NCBI GenBank assembly: GCA_914767885.1
Contig: CAJZBQ010000003.1
Coordinates: 1-64,000 of the forward strand
Reading direction: 5' to 3'
Origin: Blepharisma stoltei
Lineage: Eukaryota > Ciliophora > Heterotrichea > Heterotrichida > Blepharismidae
Length of the DNA stretch: 64,000 nt
The translations under genes and the position numbers were made by a program. Below, piece after piece: positions 47,285 to 58,569 of the stretch. The notes beneath the pieces were generated by a model. That model worked only from the letters and a program-made list of their open reading frames with translations. It was not told the DNA's origin and ran no database searches. Within the stretch, counting starts at the first letter, position 1. Each line of letters starts with the position of its first letter.

Positions 47285-49798
47285 TTATATTGAATATTTA
47301 ATAGTTGCTTTCTTGCCCCAGTTTTCTTTAATTCGCTGTTGATCCAGCATTCGTAACTGTGTTTCCAGTAACGCATTATGAGTATTTATCTGTGTAAGTT
47401 CTTGCTTTAGTTTCTCCAGCGTCTCTTTTTGCTTGATTTCTTTAATTTTTGACTCTTCTTGAAACTTAAAAATCGCTGATTTCAGCTCTTCGATTTCTTC
47501 TTTTTCTTTTTTATTCTGAGGCTGTGCTGTCAAAGCAGCCCTCGCATTGACTTCAGCTTGTTTCCTTTCTTTTTGCATTCTTTTGATTTCACTGTCTTTT
47601 CACTTTTCAAGCTCTTTTATTTGTGCATCTTTAAATTCTAGTAGAACTATTAGCTGGTCTTCAATTGCTTTTTTGCTGGATTCGAGCTCTTTGGTAGTGT
47701 TTCGGACTTCTTGGCTTTTTGATTTGATGTTTTCGATTTCCTGATTTAATTTTTGCACTTTTTCTTCTGTGGAGCCAGGCTTAGGGGGAGAAGGATTTGT
47801 AGGAAGTTTTGGTTCTTGCTTTGAAGGGTCATTGGAGATAGGAATTTTGATTTTTTTTGGCTCTGAAGGACGAGTTTCGTTGCTTTGTAAAGCACTGGAG
47901 TCAAATATAATTGCGTCATCATCAATAGCTTTGTCTTCTTTGGGCTGCTTGGCTTGCTTTTGAGTCTTTTGAAGCGGCTTTGGCTGAGGTTTTGGGGAGG
48001 AAGGCTTGTTGTCTTTTTTACGAGGTGATAAAGATTTCATTTGAGATTTTTCTGGTTTGGCTGCTTTTTCATATGAGAAGTGTAATTGAGCAGGCGGCGG
48101 AATCGATTGGCGGAGTTGCCCAGTTGCAGGGAGGCATAGGAGGAAATATGGCCCGTGACATCACCAGTTCGGTAATAGCCGTTTCCTCAGATTTGGCGCG
48201 GTACCAGACACCTTAAATACTGTTAATTAATTAAGGCTGCTTTTTCATCCCCTTTTAAACAGTTTTTTCCTTCGCCTCTTTTTAGGAAAGGTTTTGCAGG
48301 TTTTGAATTTTCAGCTGGTTCTTCAATGTTTTGCCTCGATTTTTCTTCCATTATTAGTCTAGGTTTTTCTTCAATTACTAATTTTGGTTTTTCCTCACTC
48401 CCCCTCTTTAATTTGAGCAAGTGTTACTCTTTCAATAGAAGCCTTTATAGGTTAAAATGATCTTAATTTCTTTAAAATAACTTTTGATCCAATTTAATTT
48501 TTAAATTTAACATTTACCATCTTGAGTCTATTAATTTATTTATAAAAATAAATCTACTACTATTATTTTTTTCAAAATAAATTTATTATGGAAATTTTAT
48601 ATAAATTTCCTTTAAATTGGATTAAAATTTTTGTTCCAATTTCAAAGAGAGGATCAGTAAATTTTCTTGCTTTTTCTTCTGCAAATGGCTTAGGCCTCTC
48701 AACTCTTTTAGCAATAATTTTGTTTGCAGCTAATTTGCCAGAGTTTCTTTTCAAAAATTCACGCTTTTGTACAGGCTTGCTGTCTTCCCCCTCAATTTCC
48801 TCGTATTTTATTTTTTCTTCAAGTAGCTGCTCAAATGTTTTCTTGACACCAGCAACAGGTATTTCATCAAAATCATGGGGCTGACTTTGGCTACTAACAT
48901 AATTTTTGTCATAATTTTTATCTGTTTCTGTAAGATAATTTTCAAAGTCTTCTTCCATAGGTTGTTGATCAGAAGGATTAGACATTTCAGGCAGTGGTGA
49001 GCTAGTAATCACATCGTCTTCTTCATAAAAATCTTCGTCATTTTCATATTTTTGATATCTAGAATAAGGAGGCTGAGGGACAGATTTATTTTCTACTGAA
49101 TTTGGTCTTATTATACCTAATTAAAGGTAAAAGTAATAATACTGATTAGCAATTGAACTGTTTTATATATGAAAATAGATAAAAATATTAGTGAGTATGC
49201 TTTTATTCATTATAATTACTCCCCCTCCCTGTGCGAACTAAAAATTTTATTCACTTAAGGAGGAAGGTTAATGTTTTTTAATCTTTTTTGGAAAGAAAAT
49301 ATTAATTTAATTTGTAAAAATTCTGTTTGAAAGTTAAGCTGTTTAAAATTAAGCAAAATTAACTAAAGATTTCATTATAACAATTATAACATATATATCA
49401 AAATGCATTTTAATAGGATTCTTTTATATTAAAAAAAACTTTGTTCGCTCAGGATGGTAGGTTTTTCCCAAAAATAGGATTTTTTTACTATGATTATTGC
49501 TCGCTCACGAAGGGGAGAGTTAGGTATATAATTTTTCATTATAAATGCTTTTTTTGAATTTTTATAAATATCAATATTTTATTTATGGAAAATGCAGCTA
49601 ACAATACTATTGGGATAAATCTTCAAAACTATTTTGAATTTTGGGGGATGATTGTGGTGGTATATTAGGAGCTTGATAAGCTTGTGTGTTTCTAAGCATA
49701 GCAAAATATTTCATCTGAGCCTCTTTAATTTGTTCAGGAGTCATCTCTCGGAGAGCATGCTGCATGAATCCGAAGAAATCAGGGTTATTGAAGTCCAT
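47285..49798 (-). CDS. centriolar SAS-4/CPAP-like N-terminal coiled-coil protein, three inserts
   Basis: 541 aa after removing 49118-49615, 48409-48622 and the 176-bp retroposon-plus-duplication at 48073-48248. The acidic N-terminus is followed by TFEQLLEEKIKYEE and two FL+R-type blocks, REFLKRNSGKLAANK and KPFLKRGEGKNCLKG, which recall the conserved PFLKRGEG motif of CPAP/SAS-4. Then come a Lys/Pro linker and a coiled coil to the end. The C-terminal TCP/G-box domain of CPAP is absent, so orthology is uncertain; it may be a relative sharing only the N-terminal motif. A centriole or basal-body role is inferred. Confidence 0.65.
48073..48234 (+). mobile_element. short retroposon-like insert, probably 5'-truncated family A
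   Basis: A 162-bp GC-rich insert ending CACCTTAAATACTG then (TTAA)n, like the family A 3' end (GACCTTAAATACCCAG). The 14-bp duplication GGCTGCTTTTTCAT lies at 48059-48072 and 48235-48248. Removal restores the SAS-4-like frame (DEKAA-KPEKSQ). Unlike the other CDS insertions, the duplication contains no TA. Confidence 0.8.
48409..48622. mobile_element. IES, 214 bp
   Basis: TA-bounded; the ends are weakly inverted (TAATTTGAGC / TAATCCAATTT). Length is 1 mod 3; excision joins EIGTKIL to KRGSEEKPK in the SAS-4-like gene. Confidence 0.8.
49118..49615. mobile_element. IES (about 498 bp) with a nested MITE
   Basis: Inferred from frame: excision between TA 49118-49119 and 49616-49617 joins NSFEDL to GIIRPNSVENK. 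Other TA pairs nearby also keep frame, so boundaries are approximate. It contains the TAACTCCCCC-class MITE at 49217-49520. Confidence 0.65.
49217..49520 (+). mobile_element. decayed TAACTCCCCC-class MITE
   Basis: TA-flanked. TACTCCCCCTCCCTGTGCGAAC with TTCACTTAAGGAGG at the left; GTTCGCTCAGGATGG and GCTCGCTCACGAAGG at the right. Confidence 0.85.
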
Positions 49799-50467
49799 TT
49801 AGAATTTATGCCAATTTATAAGAATTCCAATATCTTTACACAATTTTTTACTTTAAAATAAAATTATCACATAAGTCATCATTTATCCTTATAGGGATCA
49901 TATTATTTGTATTAAATTATAAGAATTATAAAATCAAACTGAAATAGTAATATATTTCCCGATTGAGCTTGAATAATATAATTCAAATAAATGCAAAAAC
50001 AAAATAAAATGGATTATGAAATTACAATACATGATGACAGCATCGATTTCAAGCACACAAACCCACACAAACAAAAGCACCTTGTAGATCACTCAAATGT
50101 TGATTTTTTAGAAGTAAAACCTGGTGCACTTCCATGAGATGAAGAATCAATGACATTTTCAAGAGATGAAGGTGCAAGCCTGATTCATTTGCAAAGAGAA
50201 AACGAAAAATTAAGAAACAAATTGAAAGAATTAACTTGACTACAAAGTAAAAATAAAAAATTGTATGAATGCAAAATATAGGAAAAAATATTTTATAATA
50301 AATTGTTTTGGAGAGAAAAAGTAAGTGAAAAATTAAACCATCAAATCGATTTAGCGGAGAGCCGAAGAAAAAAAAGTAAGCCCCAGAAGAAAAGAACTGG
50401 ATATGAAGAACTAGAAACTGCCAAAAAGAAGTTAGCGCTTTGTGAGTAATTTCTATCTAGAAATCAA

Positions 50468-50824
50468 CGGGGTTCGCTCTTTCCGAAAATTCAAAAAATC
50501 AAATTTCTGGTCGAGTTGTTGACCAAAATGGAATCGGAGTCCAGATGCAACATCTAGTATCGCACTAGAATTTTCCCGATTGGATAAGCGACAAACTCTC
50601 GCCTTGCTGGGCGTTTTCTTTCAAATTTTAGAGAGTTATCTTCCCAAAATGTAAAGCCTTGACCCGGATGTGATAAACCCGGCATTGCGCTCTATCAACC
50701 TGGCCAGATACACATTTCCGAATACTATCCTCCCTTCCACGAGTTCCCTGGCTTTCCTAATGAAATTACTGGATACAGATGCTAAGAGGGCAGGCTTGCT
50801 CACCACATCATTTTAATGTATATC
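50468..50824 (-). mobile_element. retroposon-like element, family C
   Basis: 357 bp, GC-richer than flanks. The minus-strand 5' end reads GATATACATTAAAATG, similar to the family A start, but the body differs and no tail is seen. A 15-bp duplication CTATCTAGAAATCAA lies at 50453-50467 and 50825-50839. Confidence 0.75.
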
Positions 50825-51290
50825 CTATCTAGAAATCAATTTCGAAACTCTATCAACTAGAATAAATCTGCTTAAAGATCCTGAATATGAACGAAAGCTA
50901 AAAGAAGATATAGAAAATAACCAAAGAAAGTTAAGAGAGATCGAAGTTAACGTACAAAGAAATGCAGCCATGCAAAGCAAGCGAGGGAAATTCCTAGGAA
51001 ATTTATTAGATACAGGAGAGTCCCCAGACACAATGAAATCATTTATGGATTTAATGAACGAAAGAAAAATTTTGATCTGCAAAATCGAAAAAATTGACCA
51101 AAAAAACAGTCAAGTTACGTCCAGTTTTTATAATTTCTCTGAAAAATGCAATCAATTTGAAGAATTATATAGAGAATTAAGCAGGAATCAAGACCAAAAC
51201 TATAGTGACTCAGGAAAAATAGTGAAAGAAGAAGTGGTTAAACTAGAGAAAGCGAATTCAATAAAAGAAAAAGAATTGAAAAGCAAAGTA

Positions 51291-51493
51291 TAATTTATGC
51301 ACACAATAGATCGCTATACCCATCCGAATAATGATCAGAAGAAATATTGTCGAGGACACTTGCTTTATACAGTCTAATTCTGATTGGGTATCTTAAAATC
51401 ATAACGGAGATTTGTCATTTTGGTTTTTGCTTTTCGAAAGAATTGGTAAGCACAAATTAATTTTAAAAATAAAATGTATGATCAATAATGATC
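51291..51493. other. probable IES at the end of the coiled-coil gene
   Basis: AT-rich stretch with stops in all useful frames between two coding blocks. TA at 51291-51292 and 51494-51495 are plausible ends, but no join I tried gives a clean frame. Confidence 0.35.
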
Positions 51494-51643
51494 TATTAAA
51501 ATCCAGGGGCTATAAAAAGATTGATAAATAAAATCAAAGATCTTGAAACCGAAGACATTAATCTAGATTACGAAAGAGATAAGCTGATAGAGGAAATTAG
51601 AGAAAAAGAAAGGGAGATTATTTCTTTTAATATGAATAATTAA

Positions 51644-51856
51644 GTTTATTTTAGGAATTAGAATTTAGGAGATATGGCAGTTTTAGTAAGTTAGATTATA
51701 ATCAAGCTCATCAAAATATCGCCAAATTAAGGTTTTCAGATAGCTTGATGATCCAAAAATCGTCAAGCATGACAAGGATTTTCCCAACAGAGCTAAATGA
51801 GTTAGGACCTGCCAAATCGCACAGTAAAAAGGTTTTGACACCAAAACTGAGGTAGA
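51644..51856 (+). other. possible orphan exon
   Basis: Plus-strand open stretch without a start: KLDYNQAHQNIAKLRFSDSL, MIQKSSSMTRIFPTELNELG, ending KVLTPKLR at TAG. It could be the last exon of the preceding coiled-coil gene, joined by an unresolved intron or IES. The rest, to 52213, shows no gene. Confidence 0.4.
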
Positions 51857-52213
51857 AATTAGTTGATTTATAGTAATAATAATTTGCAAATTGTAGGATC
51901 AATAAATCAGAAGCTCTATGCAATAGCTTAATCATTTTATTTCTAAATCTCTTATGCTTATATGGGATTTCATAATTTCTAGTATAATAGAAATAATGGT
52001 TTCTGATACATCAATTTCATCTTTTTTTGAAATTCATAAGTGGAATATTATTTAAAAAAGTTGAAGAAAAAGGAAACCACAGTATCACATTTCTTTAAAA
52101 AATTAAGATATACTATATTTACCAATCCAAACAACTATTTTTTACCAAGACTTAAATTTATCTATATATAGCCTATAATAAGAAGCCATGAAAAATGTGA
52201 GATTCATATAAAT

Positions 52214-52477
52214 ATGTCGAATATAAATCTTCCACAGTCTAGTCTATTTGTATATAAAAGCTCCCTTGAGTCCAAAGTATTTCCTATGCAGCTATCGGAG
52301 ATGATGAAGGCTCATAAGCTACTACTTTTAGGATTTATAGACAGACAAGACGAAGAAGATGCCAATAATTTTGAATTGAGGAGCAAGCTTCTCGATCAAA
52401 ATAATTCTCTTTGTAAAGAAAATGAAACACTAAAACGGTTGGTTTCCCTTATCAAAAATTACGACCCTTATAATTAA
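52214..52477 (+). CDS. small helical protein
   Basis: 87 aa, MSNINLPQSSLFVYKSSLES..., with a C-terminal coiled coil (FELRSKLLDQNNSLCKENET). It ends TAA. No family recognised; the composition is coding-like and a clear ATG is present. Confidence 0.6.
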   Translation: MSNINLPQSSLFVYKSSLESKVFPMQLSEMMKAHKLLLLGFIDRQDEEDANNFELRSKLLDQNNSLCKENETLKRLVSLIKNYDPYN

Positions 52478-52550
52478 CTATGTAGAGCATTATGAATATT
52501 ACAAAAACTCCTATTAAAAGCAAATATAATAATTGTCTTATTAATTCAAA

Positions 52551-54065
52551 TTAGGCCGTCAGCCCATTTTCAATGCCATCTAATAGATGCTCCATAAAAG
52601 TTTTGGTGACTTGGAAATAATTAGTAAGCTCACTTTTGTGCTGATAAAACGGCGACCTATCAATAACATCAGCCGACATAAACTCATCCAGCGGCTTTTC
52701 TACAAGCTCATGCAAATGCTCAGTGTTTTCTTCAAGTTTCTCTTGAAGATGCTCAAAAAGGTCCTTTTCAGCTCCAGATTTTAAATAATACCCAAAGCAA
52801 TAGGTCCATTTTAGCACCCTCCTGCATTTAATGACCTGTTCTGCAGCTTGTTTAAGGAACTCCAGCTCTCCAATTGGGTACTGCTTAAAGTCATGCAATT
52901 CTTGCATTTTTTCTTCCATTGCAGGCACTTGCTTTTCTGAGGCGATTTTTTGTGCTTTGTGGTGGTTATTATACCTCTCGAAGTACCAAATATACTTGTC
53001 GAGTTCAGTTTTGGCTTTTTCTCGCTTGGATTCTTCTTGCTTAAAGGCGTTGTTGGTGCCTGACATCAGCTCGTCGTATTTATTGCACTTATAAAAACCT
53101 CCAGTTGCAGAGTTGTGGTCAGTCCAAGGACCAAGGCAAAGCCAGCAAAATTCGTGGCCGCAGCCGTTGACTTCTCTTCTGCAAGTCATATGGTTGCAGC
53201 CTTGGTTTTTTTCTATTGGGTTTCTGCATTTTGGGCACTGTTTCGTGTTTGCAATGATCCAGGTGATATTTTCGCTTTCAGCAGAATTTTTTACAATTCA
53301 TGATTTTACTAGATTGCATGATACTGGCCTATGAGCTTCTTCTCCACAAGCAAAACAGAAAAAATATCCACATTTGCAGGAAATCCCATGGACTCCTAAA
53401 TTTTCATATTCCACCACATAGCTGCATCCAGGTGCTGGGCATCACCGGTAGGCTTGATTTTGATTTATGAATTCTTCACATTTCAATCGTTTATAATTCT
53501 CAGCCTTTTCTCCTTGCAAGTATCCTAAAATCATACTTTCAGGTACCTTTAATGGGCAGCTATGCATTGGGCATTTGCCTCCAGCTATGGTTCTTTCATA
53601 TAAAAGGTTCTCAAGATACTGTCTCCAGCAGCTTTTACAATAAGAATGCCCACACTGCAAGGCGTCTCTGTCTAATTTATTTTCATAGCAAATTTGGCAG
53701 CACCCTTCAGTGCCCCTAACTAATTTAATTGAGCCTAATTTTTTCCCTCTGCTTTTTGCTACTTCATATCCTGCTGGTGGCAATAAGATTCCTGCTTCAA
53801 TACGAACCCTCATTTCATTATCAAGCCAAGAGTCTTGCAGTTTGTGGAGTTTCCAGTGATAGTGGGTAAGCAAAATCAAAGCTTCATCTTTGGAAATCCC
53901 CAAAAGTTCGGAGTATTCTGAAGCAATTTCGTTTACCCTTTGCTCTATTTCGGAAAGGTGAAGAATGGTATATGATTTTTGACGTATGAGTGCTGGTTCG
54001 GGTAGGTCTTCGGATTCGTCGTCTACTTCCATATCCCAGTCACTTGACTCAGATGGTTCTGACAT
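52551..54065 (-). CDS. Ariadne-type RBR E3 ubiquitin ligase
   Basis: 504 aa, one exon, TGA=Trp at 53440 and in the IBR-RING2 linker. Acidic N-terminus, UBA-like helices, RING1 (CCQICYE...CGHSYCKSCWRQYL...CP...CPL), IBR (CPAPGCSYVVEY...CKCGYFFCFACGEEAH) and RING2 (CPKCRNPIEKNQGCNHMTCRR...CGHEFCWLC), where the Cys of NHMTC is the expected catalytic residue. A long Ariadne-like helical domain follows (YNNHHKAQ...IDRSPFYQHKSELTNYF). The order and spacing match ARIH1/Ariadne, which works with cullin ligases. Probably active. Confidence 0.95.
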
Positions 54066-54994
54066 TTTTGTACTTTATAATGATAAAGTTGAAGTGTGGG
54101 GTAGGAAAGATTGAAGAAAAAAGGCTAATTGGATTTGGGAAAGGGTTATAATTATGAAAAGGCTAGTGAAAAATGAGAATTGTGCATATACATTATAAAG
54201 AGAGTATAAAGATATATAAGATAAAAAAGCTATAAATAGGCTAGGATTTAGCGCTGGATGATGCTATAAATTCTTCTAGTTTTGCTATTTAATCACAATT
54301 TTTGAATATATTAAGTCATAGTTAAAATGGCTACCTATTGAATGAGTTCTCATGACTCGGTTTTCCTGGTAAACCTTTATCCAAATTGCCAAATATGGCT
54401 TATCGTATAGGTCCAAAGGAATGAAGGCTAAGGTTTTTATACTTGGTGTTATAGAAGAAGGAGACCATCACGCGGAACGCGCGCTGGCATCAAGCTATAA
54501 GCAAGACTATAGCAATCTAAAAAATTTTGCCTTTGAATGCTTATACGTCAAGATGGCTACTGAAGTCACCAATTAGGAGATAAATGGAGGCCCTGATATT
54601 TACTTTATAAGAAGGTTATAGCCAGGAACGGGCTATATTATCACTTTATTCATTTAAATAATTCTTGTTAATTATATTAACCTCAAAATTAAAATATCAA
54701 ATGTTGATACTTCTGGCAAATAATGACGAATATTATAATGTTTTTATAATTTTTCTTCATCTTTAGATACCATAGTTTTGGCTTAAAATCAAATTTCACT
54801 TGCGAAAATCAAAGTTCGTAGAAAGAGCTTAATAAATTTTGCGAAATATAGTATTTATAGACAGCCATAGTTTCAAAAATTTTATTGTTTGCAAAAATCC
54901 TTAAGAATCTGTTATGAACGAATATTTCTATGCAAAAGGGACAAAAAGACAATTTAAACATTAATTCCTGAATTTTTCTGAATAATAATAAAGA
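54066..54994. other. spacer with a weak broken coding stretch
   Basis: Near 54327-54620 there are open pieces in different frames (MATYWMSSHDSVFLVNLYPN, then MKAKVFILGVIEEGDHHAER, then EINGGPDIYFIRRL) separated by TAG stops and a frame change that no 15-17 nt intron fixes. It may be a decayed gene. The rest is AT-rich. Confidence 0.35.
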
Positions 54995-55774
54995 ATGGGG
55001 AGCCTCGATACAATCCCAGTCGACATTATAAGGTATCACATCCTTCCTTTTATTCGAGATCCAAGGACATTTGTTTATATTGGAGGTGTGAACCATAGCC
55101 TTCGTCATTCTTGGAAAAATCTAGGACATTCAATAACAGATCTAGTCAAAGAAAGAATTCCTTCGTTTGAAAACCTTCACAAAGAAGTCGAGAGTGAAAT
55201 GCAAACCGATAAATGCCCTGGGCTAACAAAAGATTTGCATTTTGCTGCAGTCGCAGTCGATAATATCGATTACCGACAGATTGATTACAATGATGAGCAT
55301 GCCTTATATCTTTTATCAGTCTTTTGAGTGTATTTAATGATGACAACTGAGCCAGCAACCAAGGAAGAAATTTTATACCTCTTTATATAAATGCCTCAAT
55401 AATTTAATTATAATATATAGAAAAAAAGGATACTGATAATTAAATTTGAGATCAGCCTCATTCTGATGGAAATAGAACTTTTTAATAAAGAAAATGCAAT
55501 TGAAAATTTAGAGCACGTTGATCCAAGATGGGTGGAGAGAAAAATGGTGGATAAAGTTATTGAAATGATTGCAACTGCCCAGTGAAGAGAAGTTGAAGGG
55601 AGATTTATGGGACAAAAAGAAGAACCAATTATTACGTGGATAAAACATTTTACAAGATATTTGCAGATTGGACAACTTGTACAAGAAAATCAAAGAAAGG
55701 AGGAGTATTATGCAGACTCGATTGATAGGCTAAAAAATATCATAAAGAATCAGCACCAAATTTGGAGACCTTAA
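54995..55774 (+). CDS. F-box-like protein, paralogue 2, IES-interrupted
   Basis: 226 aa after removing 55384-55482, almost the same length as paralogue 1 (229 aa). It has DTIPVDIIRYHILPFIRDPRTFVY, CPGLTKDLHFAAVAVDNIDYR, NKENAIENLEHVDPRWV (paralogue 1: KKENAVTKLWNVNPRAV) and REVEGRFMGQKEEPIITWIK. TGA=Trp at 55327 and 55583. Function as for paralogue 1; orientation is opposite and they lie about 10 kb apart. Confidence 0.8.
55384..55482. mobile_element. IES, 99 bp
   Basis: TA-bounded; left TATATAAATGCCTCA. A multiple of three, but it contains stops. Excision joins ILYLF to NKENAIEN, aligning with the uninterrupted paralogue. Confidence 0.8.
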
Positions 55775-55871
55775 TAATTTACTTATTTTATAAATTTCCA
55801 CGCTAAAATATTTTCTAATAGCAGATCTATAATAAAAATAGATTCCAGAAAGATTTATTTATTTATTTTAT

Positions 55872-56545
55872 TTACTCCTCCTTTAACAAAACAATTTCTT
55901 CTCTTACGGAGGGGTTAATTTTTTTAAATTATATATAAATTTTATAATAAATTTTTGAAAAATCCATATTCGAAATATTTCTAACTCCCCCCCTCCGTGA
56001 GTGAACAAAAAAATTTTGTTCACTCACGGAGGGGGGTTAATTTTTTTTTTTAAAAAATTTATATATAAATTTTATAAAAATTGTTTTTTTCGAAATTTAA
56101 AAAATCCTAATTCGCAAAAATTTGAAAGCAAATATTAATTTAATTTATAAATTTATGTTTTAAAAAGCAATTCGTTTAAAATTAAACAGAATCAGCACTA
56201 GATTTCATTATACTAATTATCACTTATATCTCAAAAATTTTTTTCCATAAAAAATTTTTATTCACTCACGGAGGGTGGGTTTTTTGGCAAAAAATAGCGA
56301 TTTTTCTAATGGTTTTGTTCACTCACGGAGGGGGGGGAGTAAAGCAAATATTAATTTAATTTGTTTTAAAATGCAAGATGTTTAAAATAAACTGAACTAG
56401 CTAGAGATTTCATTATAATAATTATCGCTTATTCATAAAATATATTTTTTTAATTAAAATTTTTTTGTTCACTCACGGAGGGTGGGTTTTTACCCAAAAA
56501 CAGGAATTTTCTAATGGTTTTGTTAGTTCCCAGAGGAGGGGAAGT
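55872..56545 (+). mobile_element. older MITE split by a younger MITE
   Basis: The outer element starts TACTCCTCCTTTAAC...TTACGGAGGGGTTAA and resumes at 56342 with AAGCAAATATTAATTTAATTTG, ending GTTAGTTCCCAGAGG...AGTTA. Its two halves are exactly the sequences that are contiguous in other copies. Confidence 0.9.
55982..56339 (+). mobile_element. intact TAACTCCCCC-class MITE, inserted at TA inside another copy
   Basis: 358 bp, perfect palindromic left end and two right-end motifs. Target TA is duplicated (55982-55983 and 56340-56341). It gives direct evidence of TA target-site duplication. Confidence 0.93.
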
Positions 56546-56664
56546 TAGACATAATTTCAAAAAAAATCGATTCAAGCAGAGAAAGTAATAATTTCAATAA
56601 TTTTCTTTGAAATAAATTATTTTCCTGAAACCCTAGATCATTTAATATTTTTAAATTTTGCTTA

Positions 56665-57303
56665 ATGGGAACCAGAAAAACTCGAGGAATATTTGTTTCT
56701 GATTATGAAGCACGGTCTCCAAGAGGCTATAATTTTCCTACTGATTATAGTTTTGATGCAAATTCTGTCATAGATGATCGAAGAAGATCAATGGCATTGC
56801 CACTGTACCAGCAAGCGCATGGTCCAGAAACCCATTCACTATGCAAGCCAAGAAATGAAATTTTAGAAGGCAGACAGTCACCACGGCCTACTAAGTCAAT
56901 TAATATTAATGATCCGCTTATATCCACAACTCCAATTATTGTATTAATTATACAGCATCCAAAAGATTCAAAAATTAAAGCGATGCCTTGTATTAACTTA
57001 GAAGACCGCCCACAAATATCAGATTCTCAAGACGGAGAATGCGATATTGAACCATGGAAGCGTATGATTGGCAATGCCAGCGAGCTTATGCTTCTGAAGG
57101 TAAATACAAAATAGTTTCAGGAAACACTTATGATAGAAAGGACAATTATGCTTGAAATCATTAATAAAGATTCAAAGAGAGACCAAGTGCTGCTAGAACT
57201 TACAAAAAAACTAGAAACTCTTAACAGGGAAAATGCAATTTTGGCTTTGGAAAATAAGGGCTTGCAGGGTATGATGCACACATGGAATCCGCAAATAAGT
57301 TAA
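56665..57303 (+). CDS. small protein with C-terminal coiled coil
   Basis: 207 aa with one 15-nt intron (57100-57114, GTAAATACAAAATAG). The polar N-terminus (MGTRKTRGIFVSDYEARSPR) is followed by a short hydrophobic stretch (TTPIIVLIIQHP) and a C-terminal coiled coil (DQVLLELTKKLETLNRENAI). No family recognised. Confidence 0.72.
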
Positions 57304-57445
57304 TGTCACTATTAAGATAATTAACATAAATATTTATTATAAAGTCTTTTTAAATTATTTCACTATAATTGTATAAACTACTCAAAACCTCTAAATATAT
57401 CTTTCTGATTACTAAGTAAAATGATAATAGAAACACTTTATTTAA

Positions 57446-58549
57446 TTAGGCTGGTTTTGGTCTGTAGCTGTAATCTGGATCAAGAATGTTTCCATTAGGA
57501 GGAGTGTGATAAGGAATATTATATTTTAATAGCCAATTTGTGCATGTAGCTTGAGTTTGATGATGGCTTCTAGAGCTTGGATTAGGCCGTTGAACTGGTG
57601 CTTGGATTGGCATAGTTCCAGCCATTAACTGATTGCTCAAAGTCATAATAGCGCTTGGGCTAAAAGCTGGAAAAGTCATTAAATCTTGGCTTTGACTGTT
57701 ATTCGTAGGATATAGAGGCTGAGGAAATCCAAATGGACCATATTTATTAAGTAATGTAGGATGAAACATCATATTTGGGGAAAAAATATTAGGAATCTGT
57801 AAAGGGTTCATAGTTGGATTTTGGACTGTGCTCATAGCTAGGTTTTGAGCAGACCTGAGAACTTGGTCTTGGGAAGAATTATTTGTATTGAGTGTTTCAT
57901 TCTGATCTGCATTCAAGAGAGTTTCATTGTATATAGGAGAAGTATTTGTTGCGATTGGAGTTTCTATAGGGGGATTTAGAATAGGCATTGAAAGATCTAA
58001 AGGGTTATTTTGTGAAGGGGGGGTAATTGATTTATTAAATTCAATATTTTTAGGCCTTTTTATTGGCTCTTTTTCAGGGTTCGAAGTAACACTTTTACTA
58101 CTTTTTGGCCTGCTTCTTTTTTTCATTATTCCCTCTCCAAGTAGATCTAGTTCTTTTGACGATCTCTGCTCATTTTTCTTATTTATGACGAGGAAATCTG
58201 GATATTGGGTTTCTTTATCCAAGTTATTTGAAATTTCATCTCGTACAATTTTTTGATATTCTTGGTAAATATTGATTCTATTTGGACAATCCTTAGGGAT
58301 CAAACTGATTAAATTTTGGCTCACTCCTAAATGATCTGCCACGGATTCCAATCCAAGGTCTATAATTGTAGCTTCCAATATGCCGCTGAGCTTGCTGAAA
58401 AACTCAATCCTATCAAAATCGCAACGCAACAAAAAATTTTTTACTTCTTTTGCCTCAATTTTCAGGCATTCTGCTGCAGATTTTGTCCCTTTGAGCAAGC
58501 AAAAAATCCCAATTTCTTCATTCTTTATATTACTCAAAAGATCAGTCAT
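57446..58549 (-). CDS. Asn/Pro/Gln-rich protein
   Basis: 367 aa, one exon. The N-terminal 130 residues are helical (SNIKNEEIGIFCLLKGTKSA, IIDLGLESVADHLGVSQNLI) with a hint of a helix-turn-helix-like segment. The rest is disordered and Asn/Pro/Gln-rich (MNPLQIPNIFSPNMMFHPTL). No function assigned. Confidence 0.75.
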   Translation of the reverse strand: MTDLLSNIKNEEIGIFCLLKGTKSAAECLKIEAKEVKNFLLRCDFDRIEFFSKLSGILEATIIDLGLESVADHLGVSQNLISLIPKDCPNRINIYQEYQKIVRDEISNNLDKETQYPDFLVINKKNEQRSSKELDLLGEGIMKKRSRPKSSKSVTSNPEKEPIKRPKNIEFNKSITPPSQNNPLDLSMPILNPPIETPIATNTSPIYNETLLNADQNETLNTNNSSQDQVLRSAQNLAMSTVQNPTMNPLQIPNIFSPNMMFHPTLLNKYGPFGFPQPLYPTNNSQSQDLMTFPAFSPSAIMTLSNQLMAGTMPIQAPVQRPNPSSRSHHQTQATCTNWLLKYNIPYHTPPNGNILDPDYSYRPKPA

Positions 58550-58569
58550 ATTTATTAAAATATTAATTT

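Larger units (their letters stand above)
49991..51643 (+). pseudogene. coiled-coil gene with unresolved breaks and a retroposon
   Basis: Strong coding signal: MQKQNKMDYEITIHDDSID..., EGASLIHLQRENEKLRN, then KDPEYERKLKEDIENNQRKL...CNQFEELYRELSRN, and finally INKIKDLETEDINLDYERDK to TAA 51641. An in-frame TAG at 50279 and a one-base frame change around the insertion at 50446-50839 remain. A further stop at 51291 precedes a probable IES/intron up to about 51506. A 16-nt intron starting GTTAGC at 50431 would fix the middle break but has an odd splice site. It is either a pseudogene or contains assembly errors. Homologues were not identified. Confidence 0.55.
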
